Source: Solirubrobacter taibaiensis
GTDB taxonomy: Bacteria > Actinomycetota > Thermoleophilia > Solirubrobacterales > Solirubrobacteraceae
DNA length: 64,000 nt
Assembly (NCBI GenBank): GCA_027587225.1
Contig: JAPDDQ010000020.1
Coordinates: 62,001-126,000 of the forward strand
Direction: 5' to 3'
The notes below the pieces were generated by a model that was not told where the DNA came from, did not search any database, and worked only from the letters and a program-made list of their open reading frames with translations. Positions 50,294 through 59,480 of this stretch are shown piece by piece. A program made the translations under genes and the position numbers. The first letter of the stretch is position 1, and each line of letters begins with the position of its first letter.

Positions 50294-51163
50294 TACGAGC
50301 GGATACGGATCCCACAAGGGTCCCGCGTCCGAGGCGTCGTCGCGCAGCACGGCGCCCTCGATCAGTCCGTACGGCCGGTCGTCCGCGTGGAACACCTCGT
50401 TGTCGTTCGTGAGCCCGAACGGCGTCAGGTCCACGACGAAGTGGTGCTTGTTGGGCATCGAGAGCCGGATCTCCTCCACGCTCGGACAGTCCGACAGCAC
50501 CGCTGACCCCATCGCGTACAGCGTCTGCTGCAGCGACAGCGAGTGATGGCCGGCGAACGTGCGCAGCAGTGCGCTCCGCGCGTCCTCGAACGAGGCCGAC
50601 CCGTCGTGGCGCCAGCGCGCGCTCACCTCGGTCGCGAGCACACGGTCGGTCGTCTCGGCCAGCGTCGTGTACCGATCGCGCGGGAAGCCGTGGAACTCGG
50701 AATCGGTCGTCTTCAAGACCACCAACCCGGAGATCCCCGACAGCGTCCACAACGCGGACTCGGAGGCCACGACGACCGCCACCCGGACCGTCCGATCCGC
50801 CTGGACGAACGCGTGCGCCGCCATTCGCGACCACGTGACCTCGCGCACCTCCACCCGCGCTTGCGTGATCGCCCCGCCCACGAAGTGGCGCGCCAAGAGC
50901 GCCGCGAACGCCTCGGGCGTCCCGACGCCGTGTTCCTTCGCGAACGCGTAGACCGTGTTCTTCTGCGTGTCGGTCGCGAGCACGGCGGAGTTGTCACCTT
51001 CCAGATGGACAGCCGAAAGCTCCCCCGACAGCGCCACCGAGACGAGCAGATCGCGTACCTCGTGCGTGTCGCCGTCCCGCATCACCCGAACGAGATGCGT
51101 CTCCGCCTTGCCGTACTGGTTGATCCCGAGCCGTGGCATCAGAAAATGATCGCATTTCGTCAC
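50291..51163 (-). CDS. urate oxidase (uricase)
   Basis: A 290-residue cofactor-free enzyme that oxidises urate to 5-hydroxyisourate in purine breakdown. Signatures: NQYGKAETHLVRV, DTQKNTVYAFAKEHGV, VVLKTTDSEFHGFPRDRYTT (substrate site) and SMPNKHHFVVDL. The GTG start gives MTKCDHFLMPRLG; the ATG at 51139 (MPRLGINQYGK) would match the usual N-terminus better (282 residues). It is divergent from aceE. Confidence 0.96.
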   Translation of the reverse strand: MTKCDHFLMPRLGINQYGKAETHLVRVMRDGDTHEVRDLLVSVALSGELSAVHLEGDNSAVLATDTQKNTVYAFAKEHGVGTPEAFAALLARHFVGGAITQARVEVREVTWSRMAAHAFVQADRTVRVAVVVASESALWTLSGISGLVVLKTTDSEFHGFPRDRYTTLAETTDRVLATEVSARWRHDGSASFEDARSALLRTFAGHHSLSLQQTLYAMGSAVLSDCPSVEEIRLSMPNKHHFVVDLTPFGLTNDNEVFHADDRPYGLIEGAVLRDDASDAGPLWDPYPLV

Positions 51164-51268
51164 ACGGACGCGATCTTTCGTATCATGGAACGCAGATTCC
51201 GGGCAGGCTCACCCGAGCGGGGCTGATGAGCCACAATGGCCGCGCACCGAGGAGATCGAGGAGCAGCA

Positions 51269-53923
51269 ATGGCATCGCAGGTCGAGGTAGATCCCCAGGA
51301 GACACGCGAGTGGCTTGAGGCGCTCGACGCGGTCGTCGCCAGCGACGGCCCGCAGCGCGCTCAGTTCCTGCTCGAACGCGTCGTCGGACACGCTCAGCTG
51401 AGCGGCGCCACACCCGCGCCCGCGGGCAACACGCCGTACCTGAACACGATCCCGCCGCAGGACGAGCCATCTCCTCCCGGAGACGAGGCGCTCGAGCGGC
51501 GAGTACGCAGCATCGTCCGCTGGAACGCGATCGCGACGATCCTGAACGCGAACAAGGACAGCTCCGAGCTCGGCGGCCACATCGCCTCCTACCAGAGCGC
51601 GGCCGTCCTCTACGAGACGGGCTTCAACCACTTCTGGCACGCCCCGTCCGACAACCACGGTGGCGACCTCGTGTTCATGCAGGGTCATTCGAGCCCGGGC
51701 GTCTACGCGCGAGCGTTCCTCGAGGGTCGCCTGTCCGAGGAGCAGATGCGGAACTTCCGCACCGAGGCCTACAAGGACGGCCTCAGCTCCTACCCGCACC
51801 CGTGGCTGATGCCGGACTTCTGGCAGTTCCCGACGGTCTCCATGGGCCTCGGCCCGCTGATGGCGATCTACCAGGCCCGGTTCATGAAGTACCTGCAGGG
51901 CCGCGGGCTCGCCGAGACGGCCGGCCGCAAGGTGTGGGCCTTCATGGGCGACGGCGAGATGGACGAGCCCGAATCCCTGGGCGCGATCTCGATGGCCGGC
52001 CGCGAGAAGCTCGACAACCTGATCTTCGTCATCAACTGCAACCTGCAGCGCCTGGACGGCCCGGTCCGCGGCAACGGCAAGATCATCCAGGAGCTCGAGA
52101 CCAACTTCCGTGGCAACGGCTGGAACGTCATCAAGACGATCTGGGGCTCCCGCTGGGACCCGCTTCTCGCCGCCGATCACGAGGGTCACCTGCTCGCGCG
52201 CATGAACGAAGCGCTCGACGGCGACTACCAGACGTACAAGTCCCGCAACGGCGCGTACGTCCGCGAGCACTTCTTCGGCACCAAGCCGGAGCTGCGCGCG
52301 ATGGTCGACGACATGTCGGACGACCAGATCTGGGCGCTCAACCGCGGCGGCCTGGACTCCCGCAAGGTCTACGCCGCGTACAAGTCGGCGACCGAGCATC
52401 ACGGCCAGCCGACCGTGATCCTCGCCAAGACCATCAAGGGCTACGGCATGGGCACGGCGGGTGAAGGCCAGAACATCACCCACCAGCAGAAGAAGATGAA
52501 CGAGGAGGCGCTGCTCGCCTTCCGTGACCGCTTCGAGCTCGAGCTCACCGACGACCAGGTCCGCAACCTCAGCTTCTACAAGCCGCCGGAGGGCTCGCCC
52601 GAGGCCGAGTTCATCCGTGAGCAGCGCGCGAAGCTCGGCGGCAGCCTGCCCGCCCGCCGCCGCAAGGCCGAGTCGCTGCCGACGCCGGAGCTGAGCGCCT
52701 TCCAGAGCCAGCTCGACGGCACCGGGGACCGCGAGGTCTCCACGACGATGAGCTTCGTGCGCATCCTCAGCACCCTGCTGCGCGACAAGCAGCTCGGCAA
52801 GCGGATCGTCCCGATCGTCCCCGACGAGTCGCGCACGTTCGGCATGGAGGGGCTGTTCCGCCAGCTCGGCATCTTCAGCCAGCTCGGCCAGCTGTACACG
52901 CCCGAAGACCGCGACCAGCTGATGTTCTACCGCGAGGACAAGCACGGCCAGGTGCTCCAGGAGGGCATCAACGAGCCGGGCGCGATGTCGAGCTTCATCG
53001 CCGCGGGCACGTCGTACTCCAACCACGCTGCCCCGACGATCCCGTTCTACATCTACTACTCGATGTTCGGCTTCCAGCGGATCGGCGATCTCGCCTGGGC
53101 CGCCGGCGACAGCCGCACGCGCGGGTTCATGCTCGGCGGCACCGCGGGCCGGACGACGCTCAACGGCGAAGGCCTGCAGCACGAGGACGGCCATTCGCAC
53201 CTGGTCAGCGCGACGATCCCCAACTGCGTCTCCTACGACCCGACCTACGGGTACGAGCTGGCCGTGATCATCCGCGAGGGCCTGCGGCGGATGTTCACCG
53301 AGCAGGAGGACGTCTTCTACTACCTCACGCTGATGAACGAGAACTATCAGCACCCCGCGATGCCGGAAGGCGCCGAGGAGGGCATCCTGCGCGGGCTGTA
53401 CAAGCTGGCGCCGGCCGCCGAGGGTGAGGCGCAGATCCAGCTGCTGGGCTCGGGCGTGATCCTGCGCGAGGTGCTGGAGGCACAGAAGCTGCTGGCCGAC
53501 GACTTCGGCGTGGCGGCGGACGTGTGGAGCGTCCCGAGCTTCACCGAGCTCGCCCGCGAGGCGCAGGAAGTCGATCGCTGGAACACGTTCCACCCGGGCG
53601 AGGAGGCCAAGACCTCCTGGGTGCAGGAGCAGCTGGGTGCGGCGACCGGGCCGGTCGTCGCGTCGACGGACTACATGCGCGCGTTCGCGGACCAGATCCG
53701 TCCGTTCATCGATCAGCCGTACCGCGTTCTGGGCACCGACGGCTTCGGCCGCAGCGACTACCGCAAGACGCTGCGCTCGTTCTTCGAGGTGGATCGCCAC
53801 CACGTCGTGCTCGCGGCGCTGACGGAGCTGGCCAAGACCGGCGAGATCGACGCCAGCGCGCCCAAGACGGCGATCGAGTCTTACCAAATCGACCCCGAAC
53901 GTCCGGCCCCGTGGCGGGTCTGA
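51269..53923 (+). CDS. aceE: pyruvate dehydrogenase E1 (homodimeric AceE type)
   Basis: An 884-residue thiamine-diphosphate enzyme that decarboxylates pyruvate and acetylates the lipoyl arm of E2. The single-chain E1 type is recognised from WNAIATILNANK, SSPGVYARAFLEGRLSEEQ and the ThDP motif GDGEMDEPE (near residue 227), and later from AAGTSYSNHAAPTIPFYIYY. The ATG has GAGGAG 5 nt upstream. It is the first gene of a compact aceE-aceF-lpd operon. Confidence 0.97.
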   Translation: MASQVEVDPQETREWLEALDAVVASDGPQRAQFLLERVVGHAQLSGATPAPAGNTPYLNTIPPQDEPSPPGDEALERRVRSIVRWNAIATILNANKDSSELGGHIASYQSAAVLYETGFNHFWHAPSDNHGGDLVFMQGHSSPGVYARAFLEGRLSEEQMRNFRTEAYKDGLSSYPHPWLMPDFWQFPTVSMGLGPLMAIYQARFMKYLQGRGLAETAGRKVWAFMGDGEMDEPESLGAISMAGREKLDNLIFVINCNLQRLDGPVRGNGKIIQELETNFRGNGWNVIKTIWGSRWDPLLAADHEGHLLARMNEALDGDYQTYKSRNGAYVREHFFGTKPELRAMVDDMSDDQIWALNRGGLDSRKVYAAYKSATEHHGQPTVILAKTIKGYGMGTAGEGQNITHQQKKMNEEALLAFRDRFELELTDDQVRNLSFYKPPEGSPEAEFIREQRAKLGGSLPARRRKAESLPTPELSAFQSQLDGTGDREVSTTMSFVRILSTLLRDKQLGKRIVPIVPDESRTFGMEGLFRQLGIFSQLGQLYTPEDRDQLMFYREDKHGQVLQEGINEPGAMSSFIAAGTSYSNHAAPTIPFYIYYSMFGFQRIGDLAWAAGDSRTRGFMLGGTAGRTTLNGEGLQHEDGHSHLVSATIPNCVSYDPTYGYELAVIIREGLRRMFTEQEDVFYYLTLMNENYQHPAMPEGAEEGILRGLYKLAPAAEGEAQIQLLGSGVILREVLEAQKLLADDFGVAADVWSVPSFTELAREAQEVDRWNTFHPGEEAKTSWVQEQLGAATGPVVASTDYMRAFADQIRPFIDQPYRVLGTDGFGRSDYRKTLRSFFEVDRHHVVLAALTELAKTGEIDASAPKTAIESYQIDPERPAPWRV

Positions 53924-53934
53924 GGTAACCGACC

Positions 53935-55266
53935 GTGGCTACTACTGAACAGGTTCTCGTCCCTGACATCGGGGACTTCGACGAGGTCCCGGTGATCGAG
54001 GTGCTGGTGTCGGTGGGCGACGAGGTCGCCGCCGAGGACCCGCTGGTGGTCCTGGAGTCCGACAAGGCGACGATGGAAGTGCCGTCGCCGTCGGCCGGCA
54101 AGGTCGCGGCGATCGAGATCGCCGTGGGCGACAAGGTGAAGGAAGGCTCCGCGATCCTCCAGCTCGAGGTGACCGGCGACGCGCCGGACGCCGAGAAGGC
54201 GCCGGCGGGGGCCGTGGCCGAGGACGCGAAGGCCGCCGAGACGGAGGACGTCAAGGCCGTCGAGGAGCCCAAGCCGGTCGACAGCGCTGAAGCGCCCGCG
54301 TCGCCGCAGGCCGACGGGCCGCGCTCGCCGCAGCAGAAGGGCGGCCACAGCGAGGCGCCCGCGTACGCGTCGCCGGCCGTGCGCCGGCTCGCGCGCGAGC
54401 TGGGCATCGACCTGAGCACCGTCACCGGGACCGGCCGCAAGGGCCGGATCACCAAGGAGGACGTGCAGCAGACCAAGGACGCGCCCGCCGCTCCGCAGGC
54501 CGCCGCGCCCGATTCGGCCTCCGGCACCGCGATCGAGGGCCTGAACCTCGCGCCGTGGCCGAAGGTCAAGTTCGAGCGCTACGGCGAGGTCGAGCGCCAG
54601 CCGCTCACGCGCATCCAGAAGATCAGCGGCCCGAACCTGGCCCGCAACTGGGTGATGATCCCGCACGTCACGCACAACGACGAGGCGGACATCACCGACC
54701 TGGAGGCGTTCCGCAAGCGCACCAACGGCGAGCAGTCCGAGGCCAAGGTGACGATGGTCGCGCTACTGGCCAAGGCCGTCGTGGCGTCGCTGAAGGCGTA
54801 CCCGATCGTCAACTCCTCGCTGGACGGCGACGACCTGGTACTCAAGCGCTACTACAACATCGGCTTCGCGGCCGACACGCCGAACGGCCTCGTCGTCCCG
54901 GTGATCAAGGACGCCGACAAGAAGGGCATCCTGGAGATCGCCAAGGACTTGACCGAGCTGTCGAAGAAGGCACGCGACGGCAAGCTCAGCGGCGGCGACA
55001 TGCAGGGCTCGACGTTCACGATCTCGTCGCTGGGCGGGATCGGCGGCACGTCGTTCACGCCGATCGTCAACGCTCCCGAGGTCGCGATCCTCGGCGTCAC
55101 CCGCTCGGCGATGAAGCCGGTGTGGAACGGCTCGGAGTTCGTGCCGCGCCTGATGGTCCCGCTCTCGCTCTCCTACGACCACCGGGTCATCGACGGCGCG
55201 CTCGCGGCGCGCTTCACGGCGCACTTGGTGAACGTCCTCTCCGACCTGCGGCGGGTGATCCTGTAA
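53935..55266 (+). CDS. aceF: dihydrolipoamide acetyltransferase, E2 of pyruvate dehydrogenase
   Basis: A 443-residue core enzyme. One lipoyl domain (lipoyl lysine K44 in LESDKATMEVP), an Ala/Glu/Pro linker, a peripheral-subunit-binding domain (YASPAVRRLARELGIDLSTV) and a catalytic domain with the DHR motif SYDHRVIDGALAARF near the end. GTG start, 11 nt after aceE. The stop overlaps lpd by 1 nt (TAATG). Confidence 0.96.
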   Translation: MATTEQVLVPDIGDFDEVPVIEVLVSVGDEVAAEDPLVVLESDKATMEVPSPSAGKVAAIEIAVGDKVKEGSAILQLEVTGDAPDAEKAPAGAVAEDAKAAETEDVKAVEEPKPVDSAEAPASPQADGPRSPQQKGGHSEAPAYASPAVRRLARELGIDLSTVTGTGRKGRITKEDVQQTKDAPAAPQAAAPDSASGTAIEGLNLAPWPKVKFERYGEVERQPLTRIQKISGPNLARNWVMIPHVTHNDEADITDLEAFRKRTNGEQSEAKVTMVALLAKAVVASLKAYPIVNSSLDGDDLVLKRYYNIGFAADTPNGLVVPVIKDADKKGILEIAKDLTELSKKARDGKLSGGDMQGSTFTISSLGGIGGTSFTPIVNAPEVAILGVTRSAMKPVWNGSEFVPRLMVPLSLSYDHRVIDGALAARFTAHLVNVLSDLRRVIL

Positions 55267-57047
55267 TGGAGGTCAAGGTCCCGGACATCGGCGATTTCGA
55301 CGCCGTACCCGTCATCGAGATCCTCGTGGCCGTCGGCGACGAGGTCGCCGAGGAGACGCCGCTGGTCGTGCTCGAGTCCGACAAGGCGACGATGGAAGTG
55401 CCGTCGCCGGCCGCGGGCAAGGTCACGTCGATCGAGGTCGCCGTGGGCGACAAGGTCGCCGAGGGCACGCTGATCGTGCAGCTCGAGGCCGCCGAGGCGG
55501 AAGCTCCGGCCGAGGCCAAGCCTGAAGGCGGTGACGTCGAGGAGAAGCCCGAGGCGCCGGCCACCGGATACGGCGACAGCTCCGGCCCCGCCGAGTCGCC
55601 CGCTTCGCCCACGACCGACGCGCCCACGTCCTCCGGCATCCCCGAGGACGCGGACGTCAAGGTCCAGGTCGCCGTGCTCGGCGCCGGCCCGGGTGGCTAC
55701 ACGGCGGCGTTCCGCGCCGCCGACCTTGGACTCTCAGTCGCCTTGATCGACAAGGGCGAGACGCTCGGCGGCGTGTGCCTGAACGTCGGCTGCATCCCGT
55801 CCAAGGCGCTGTTGCACGTCGCCAAGGTGCTCACCGAGGCCGAGGAGCTGACCGAGTCCGGCATCTCGTTCGGCAAGCCGACGATCGACCTCGACCACGT
55901 GCGCGGGTGGAAGAACGACGTCGTCTCGCGGCTCACCGGCGGCCTGGAAGGACTCGCCAAGCAGCGCAAGGTCGAGGTCGTGCGCGGCACCGGCGAGTTC
56001 ACCTCGCCGAACTCGATCAAGGTCGGCGACACGGTCGTCGGCTTCGAGCACTGCATCATCGCGTCCGGCTCGGAGGCCGCTTCGCTGCCGTTCCTGCCCG
56101 AGGACCCGCGGATCATGGACTCCACGGGCGCGCTGGAGATCGAGGAGATCCCGGAGCGGCTGCTGGTCATCGGCGGCGGCATCATCGGCCTCGAGATGGC
56201 GACGGTCTACGACGCCCTCGGCTCCAAGGTGACGGTCGTCGAACTGCTCGACCAGCTCATCCCGGGCGCCGACAAGGACCTCGTGCGCGTGCTCGAGAAG
56301 CGCATCAAGGGCCGCTACGAGGCCATTCATCTCAAGACCGGCGTCGAGTCCGTCGAGGCGGGCGAGGACGGCCTGAAGGTCAAGTTCGGCGACAGCGTCG
56401 AGACGTTCGACCGCATCCTGGTCGCCGTCGGCCGCCGTCCCAACGGCAAGGTCATCGGGGCCGAGGCCGCGGGCGTGAGCGTGGACGAGCGCGGGTTCAT
56501 CGCCTCCGACGGGCAGATGAAGACGAACGTGCCGCACATCTTCTCGATCGGCGATGTGCGCGGCGAGCCGATGCTGGCCCACAAGGCCACGCACGAGGGC
56601 GTCCTCGCGGCCGAGGTGATCGCCGGTCACGACGTCACCTGGGACGTGCGCTCGATTCCCTCCGTGGCCTACACGGACCCGGAGCTGGCGTGGACCGGGC
56701 TCACCGAGACGCAGGCCAAGGCCGACGGCATCGAGTACGAGGTCGGCGCCTTCCCGTGGGCGGCGTCCGGACGCGCGCTGTCGATGGGCCGCTCCGACGG
56801 TCTGACCAAGCTCGTGGTCGAGCCGGGCACGAACCGCGTGCTGGGCGCGGGCATCGTCGGCGTCAACGCGGGCGAGTTGCTCGCCGAGGCCGTTCTCGCC
56901 ATCGAGGCGGGCCTCGACGCCGAGGACATCGGGCTCACGATCCACCCGCACCCGACGCTGTCCGAGACCGTGGGCTTCTCCGCCGAGATGGCGGAGGGCA
57001 CGATCACGGACATCATGCCCAAGCGCAAGCGCCCGAAGAAGGACTAG
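55266..57047 (+). CDS. lpdA: dihydrolipoamide dehydrogenase (E3) with its own N-terminal lipoyl domain
   Basis: A 593-residue FAD enzyme that reoxidises dihydrolipoamide. Residues 1-75 form a lipoyl domain (K40 in LESDKATMEVP) nearly identical to that of the E2, followed by a linker. The flavoprotein begins at VQVAVLGAGPGGYTAAFRA. The redox cysteines are C171 and C176 (GGVCLNVGCIPSK), and the C-terminal catalytic pair lies in IHPHPTLSE. Lipoyl-E3 fusions are known from several proteobacteria and Gram-positives but are not the common actinobacterial form. Confidence 0.96.
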   Translation: MEVKVPDIGDFDAVPVIEILVAVGDEVAEETPLVVLESDKATMEVPSPAAGKVTSIEVAVGDKVAEGTLIVQLEAAEAEAPAEAKPEGGDVEEKPEAPATGYGDSSGPAESPASPTTDAPTSSGIPEDADVKVQVAVLGAGPGGYTAAFRAADLGLSVALIDKGETLGGVCLNVGCIPSKALLHVAKVLTEAEELTESGISFGKPTIDLDHVRGWKNDVVSRLTGGLEGLAKQRKVEVVRGTGEFTSPNSIKVGDTVVGFEHCIIASGSEAASLPFLPEDPRIMDSTGALEIEEIPERLLVIGGGIIGLEMATVYDALGSKVTVVELLDQLIPGADKDLVRVLEKRIKGRYEAIHLKTGVESVEAGEDGLKVKFGDSVETFDRILVAVGRRPNGKVIGAEAAGVSVDERGFIASDGQMKTNVPHIFSIGDVRGEPMLAHKATHEGVLAAEVIAGHDVTWDVRSIPSVAYTDPELAWTGLTETQAKADGIEYEVGAFPWAASGRALSMGRSDGLTKLVVEPGTNRVLGAGIVGVNAGELLAEAVLAIEAGLDAEDIGLTIHPHPTLSETVGFSAEMAEGTITDIMPKRKRPKKD

Positions 57048-57562
57048 CTCAGGACCCTGTCGTGGGTGGCGGCGATCTGCGCCGTCCGGTGGTCGCGCTC
57101 GACGTCACCCACGATGAACAGGCACAGGGACACGCACGGCTTGTCGTGGAAGTGCGCGTCCCACGCGGCGTCGTAGGCCACCGAGCGGTCGATGATCTCC
57201 GCGTCGGGGCCGATCGGGAAGCGCGCCCACCAGGCGGCGTCGTAGCCGCGCGCCAGCGCCGCCTCGAGCTCCGGCTCCCACGCGTGCACGTAGTCCTGGA
57301 CGGAGATCCCGGTCGAGATCTCGCTGAACACCATCCGGCCGGCCGCTTCGAGCGCGTCCACGTCCAGGCCGGCAGCGCGCAGCGAGGCGCGATCGTCCTC
57401 CGAGTGCCCCGCGCGCGACCGGTGGAACAGCCAGCCGTTGCGCTTGGCACCGAGCGCGTAGAACGACGCGAGCGTCGGGGCGACCGCGTCCGGCGAGCTC
57501 AGCAGCATCGCCAGATGCGGGCACGCGCCCGGCTCGATCGCCTGTTCTAAAGCGGAATCCAC
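57044..57562 (-). CDS. stand-alone MEDS-domain protein
   Basis: A 172-residue soluble protein resembling the MEDS (DcmR-like sensory) domain: HLAMLLSSPDAVAPTLASFY, LGAKRNGWLFHRS and GLDVDALEAAGRMVFSEIS. MEDS domains are thought to sense small molecules such as C1 compounds and are often joined to regulators. Here it is a separate protein whose start overlaps the histidine kinase stop by 16 nt, so it likely feeds or modulates that kinase. It carries Cys in ACPHL and PCVSLCLF. Confidence 0.75.
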   Translation of the reverse strand: MDSALEQAIEPGACPHLAMLLSSPDAVAPTLASFYALGAKRNGWLFHRSRAGHSEDDRASLRAAGLDVDALEAAGRMVFSEISTGISVQDYVHAWEPELEAALARGYDAAWWARFPIGPDAEIIDRSVAYDAAWDAHFHDKPCVSLCLFIVGDVERDHRTAQIAATHDRVLS

Positions 57563-58572
57563 AGCCTTACCTCCGTCCCCTCACCCGGGCTCGACGTCAC
57601 CGTGCACTCGCCGCCGTAGCCGCGCGCCCGCTCGCGCATGACGGTCAGCCCGAGGTGCCCGTCCTCGACGCCGAGTGCTTGAGCGGGATCGAATCCGCGG
57701 CCATCGTCGCGCACGGTCAGCCAGAGCCGCTCGTCGGCGGCATAGATGATGTCGACGCGGGTCGCGCCCGCGTGCGCGTCGGCGTTGGCGAGCGCCTCGC
57801 TCACGACCCGCGCGGCGAGCGTGATCGCCTCCGGTCCGGCGTCGCCGTCGCCCGAGAGCCGCACCGGCGTGCGGGCGCGGCGGGCCGCGCTCTGGAGCGC
57901 CGCGCACAGGCTCGTGGGCGTCTCACTCGACAGCGCGCGCAGGCGCTCGCGCACCAACCGGTGCGCGGACTCGACGGCTTCGGTGAGCCGCGCGCGGTCC
58001 GGATCGGGCAGCGCGAGCTCCCGCCGCGCGACGGCGAGGTACTGCGCGAGCCCGTCGTGCACCTCGGCCGCGAGCGTGCGGCGCTCGCGCTCGATCGCCG
58101 CGGCCTGCAGCTCCCGCCGCAGGCGCGCGGTCGTGATCCCGGCGCTGAGTTGCGAGCACAGGAGGCTCAGGACCGTGCCGGAGAGCGGGTCGATGGCGAT
58201 CGGCTCGGGCGCGGAGGCGATCACGACGCCCTCCACCAGCGGCAGGATCAGCCAGTCGGTGGCGGGCGGGTCGAACGGGTTCGCGACGAGCCATCCGGCG
58301 GGTTCGCGGAGCACGATCGGCGCGCCGGTGGCGAGGCGCCAGGCCTCCTCGTCGAAGCTCAGCTCTCGCGCCGCCGCGTCGCCCACGAACCGGCGCAGGA
58401 CCGGCTGGCCGTCCGCGTCGGGCAGGTAGAGCACAGCGCGGTCGAGGTGCAGGGCCTCGCGCATCTCCTCCAGCGCGGCGGCCCCCAGGACCGGCAGCTC
58501 GTCCGGCGCCACCAGCGCGCGGGACACGCGCGAGACGGCCGCGAGGCTCGCGAGGACCGCAGGCTCGACCAC
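57547..58572 (-). CDS. soluble histidine kinase (GAF-like plus HisKA_3)
   Basis: A 341-residue NarL-partner-type sensor kinase without membrane helices. The N-terminal ~140 residues look like a GAF domain. The HisKA_3 phospho-acceptor is H172 in AAEVHDGLAQYLAVA. The ATP-binding part has SEALANADAHAGAT (N box), VRDDGRGFDPAQ (G1) and GHLGLTVMRERARGYGG. Its partner is the divergent LuxR-type response regulator 18 nt away. It is co-transcribed with the MEDS gene. GTG start. Confidence 0.9.
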   Translation of the reverse strand: MVEPAVLASLAAVSRVSRALVAPDELPVLGAAALEEMREALHLDRAVLYLPDADGQPVLRRFVGDAAARELSFDEEAWRLATGAPIVLREPAGWLVANPFDPPATDWLILPLVEGVVIASAPEPIAIDPLSGTVLSLLCSQLSAGITTARLRRELQAAAIERERRTLAAEVHDGLAQYLAVARRELALPDPDRARLTEAVESAHRLVRERLRALSSETPTSLCAALQSAARRARTPVRLSGDGDAGPEAITLAARVVSEALANADAHAGATRVDIIYAADERLWLTVRDDGRGFDPAQALGVEDGHLGLTVMRERARGYGGECTVTSSPGEGTEVRLWIPL

Positions 58573-58590
58573 GGCGCGATACTAGTCCCC

Positions 58591-59172
58591 GTGCGAGTGA
58601 TCATCGCCGACGATCACCGGCTCATGCGGGAGGGCACGGCGGCGCTGCTGGCCGCGGATCCCCGCATCGATGTCGTGGGCCTGGCCGCCGGTGGGCGCGA
58701 GGCCGTCGAGCTGGCCGCGCGGCTGAGGCCGGACGTCGCGCTGCTCGACGTCGGGATGCCGGACATCGGCGGGGTGGAGGCGTGCGCGGCGATCCACGCT
58801 CGCACCCCGGACGTGCGGGTGCTCATGCTGACCGTGTCCGAGGACGCGCTGGACGTGCGCGCGGCGCTGAAGGTCGGCGCGAGCGGCTACCTGCTCAAGG
58901 ACATGCCGCCGCGGCAGCTCGTGGCGGCCGTGCTCTCCGACGAGAACATCGTGATGGCGTCGGCCGAGGTGCCGCCGGACGAGCTGAGCGTGCGCGAGCG
59001 CGAGGTGCTCGAGCTGCTCGGCCAGGGACTGCGCAACCGCGAGATCGCGGAGCGGCTCGTGGTGAGCGAGGCGACGGTCAAGACGCATGTGCGCCACGTC
59101 CTGGAGAAGCTGCGGTTGCGAAACCGGGCGGAGGCAGCCGCGTTCGCAGCCCGCGGGCGATCCGGCCCCTGA
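58591..59172 (+). CDS. NarL/LuxR-type response regulator
   Basis: A 193-residue response regulator: receiver domain with the acidic pair in IIADDHRLM, phospho-accepting D53 in VALLDVGMPD and the conserved Lys in GYLLKDMP; the LuxR helix-turn-helix is SVREREVLELLGQGLRNRE through SEATVKTHVRHVLEKL. GTG start. It is the divergent partner of the histidine kinase; their shared 18-nt spacer may bear a site for autoregulation. Confidence 0.93.
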   Translation: MRVIIADDHRLMREGTAALLAADPRIDVVGLAAGGREAVELAARLRPDVALLDVGMPDIGGVEACAAIHARTPDVRVLMLTVSEDALDVRAALKVGASGYLLKDMPPRQLVAAVLSDENIVMASAEVPPDELSVREREVLELLGQGLRNREIAERLVVSEATVKTHVRHVLEKLRLRNRAEAAAFAARGRSGP

Positions 59173-59464
59173 CGTCGGCCTGCGTCGTGTGGAGCTGGGC
59201 GGCGATCCGGTCCGTCTTCCAGCCGAGCACGCGCGCCAGCACGATCGCGTCGTCCACTCCGTGGTCGGCACGGCCGGCGGCGAGCAGTGCGGCGCGGGCG
59301 GTAAGGGTGTCGATCGGGCCGTGAGGGTCGGCGACGAGCACACGACGGGTGGCTTCGGCCGCCAGCTCGTCATCGCCGCAGGCGGCGTGGGCGGCAGCGA
59401 ACAGCGGGTCGATCCTGGCCTCGAGCACCGGCGGACCGTATGGGTCCGCCGGGGGCCCTGCCAT
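59078..59464 (-). CDS. hypothetical protein with sigma-region-4-like helix-turn-helix
   Basis: A 128-residue protein. The N-terminal half is helical and Ala-rich. Residues about 74-108 (around LARVLGWKTDRIAAQLHTTQ) resemble sigma-70 region 4, but region 2 is absent. Its last ~95 nt are antisense to the response-regulator gene. It may be a decayed or unusual sigma-like DNA-binding protein, or a spurious frame in GC-rich DNA. Confidence 0.45.
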   Translation of the reverse strand: MAGPPADPYGPPVLEARIDPLFAAAHAACGDDELAAEATRRVLVADPHGPIDTLTARAALLAAGRADHGVDDAIVLARVLGWKTDRIAAQLHTTQADVRGRIARGLRTRLPPPGFATAASPGRGAHAS

Positions 59465-59480
59465 CGACCAAAAGGATGAT

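Noticed and set aside
51209..53887. 892-codon open frame on the minus strand
   Set aside because: It is antisense to aceE over its whole length and has His/Arg/Val-rich biased composition; long shadow frames are normal at this GC content.
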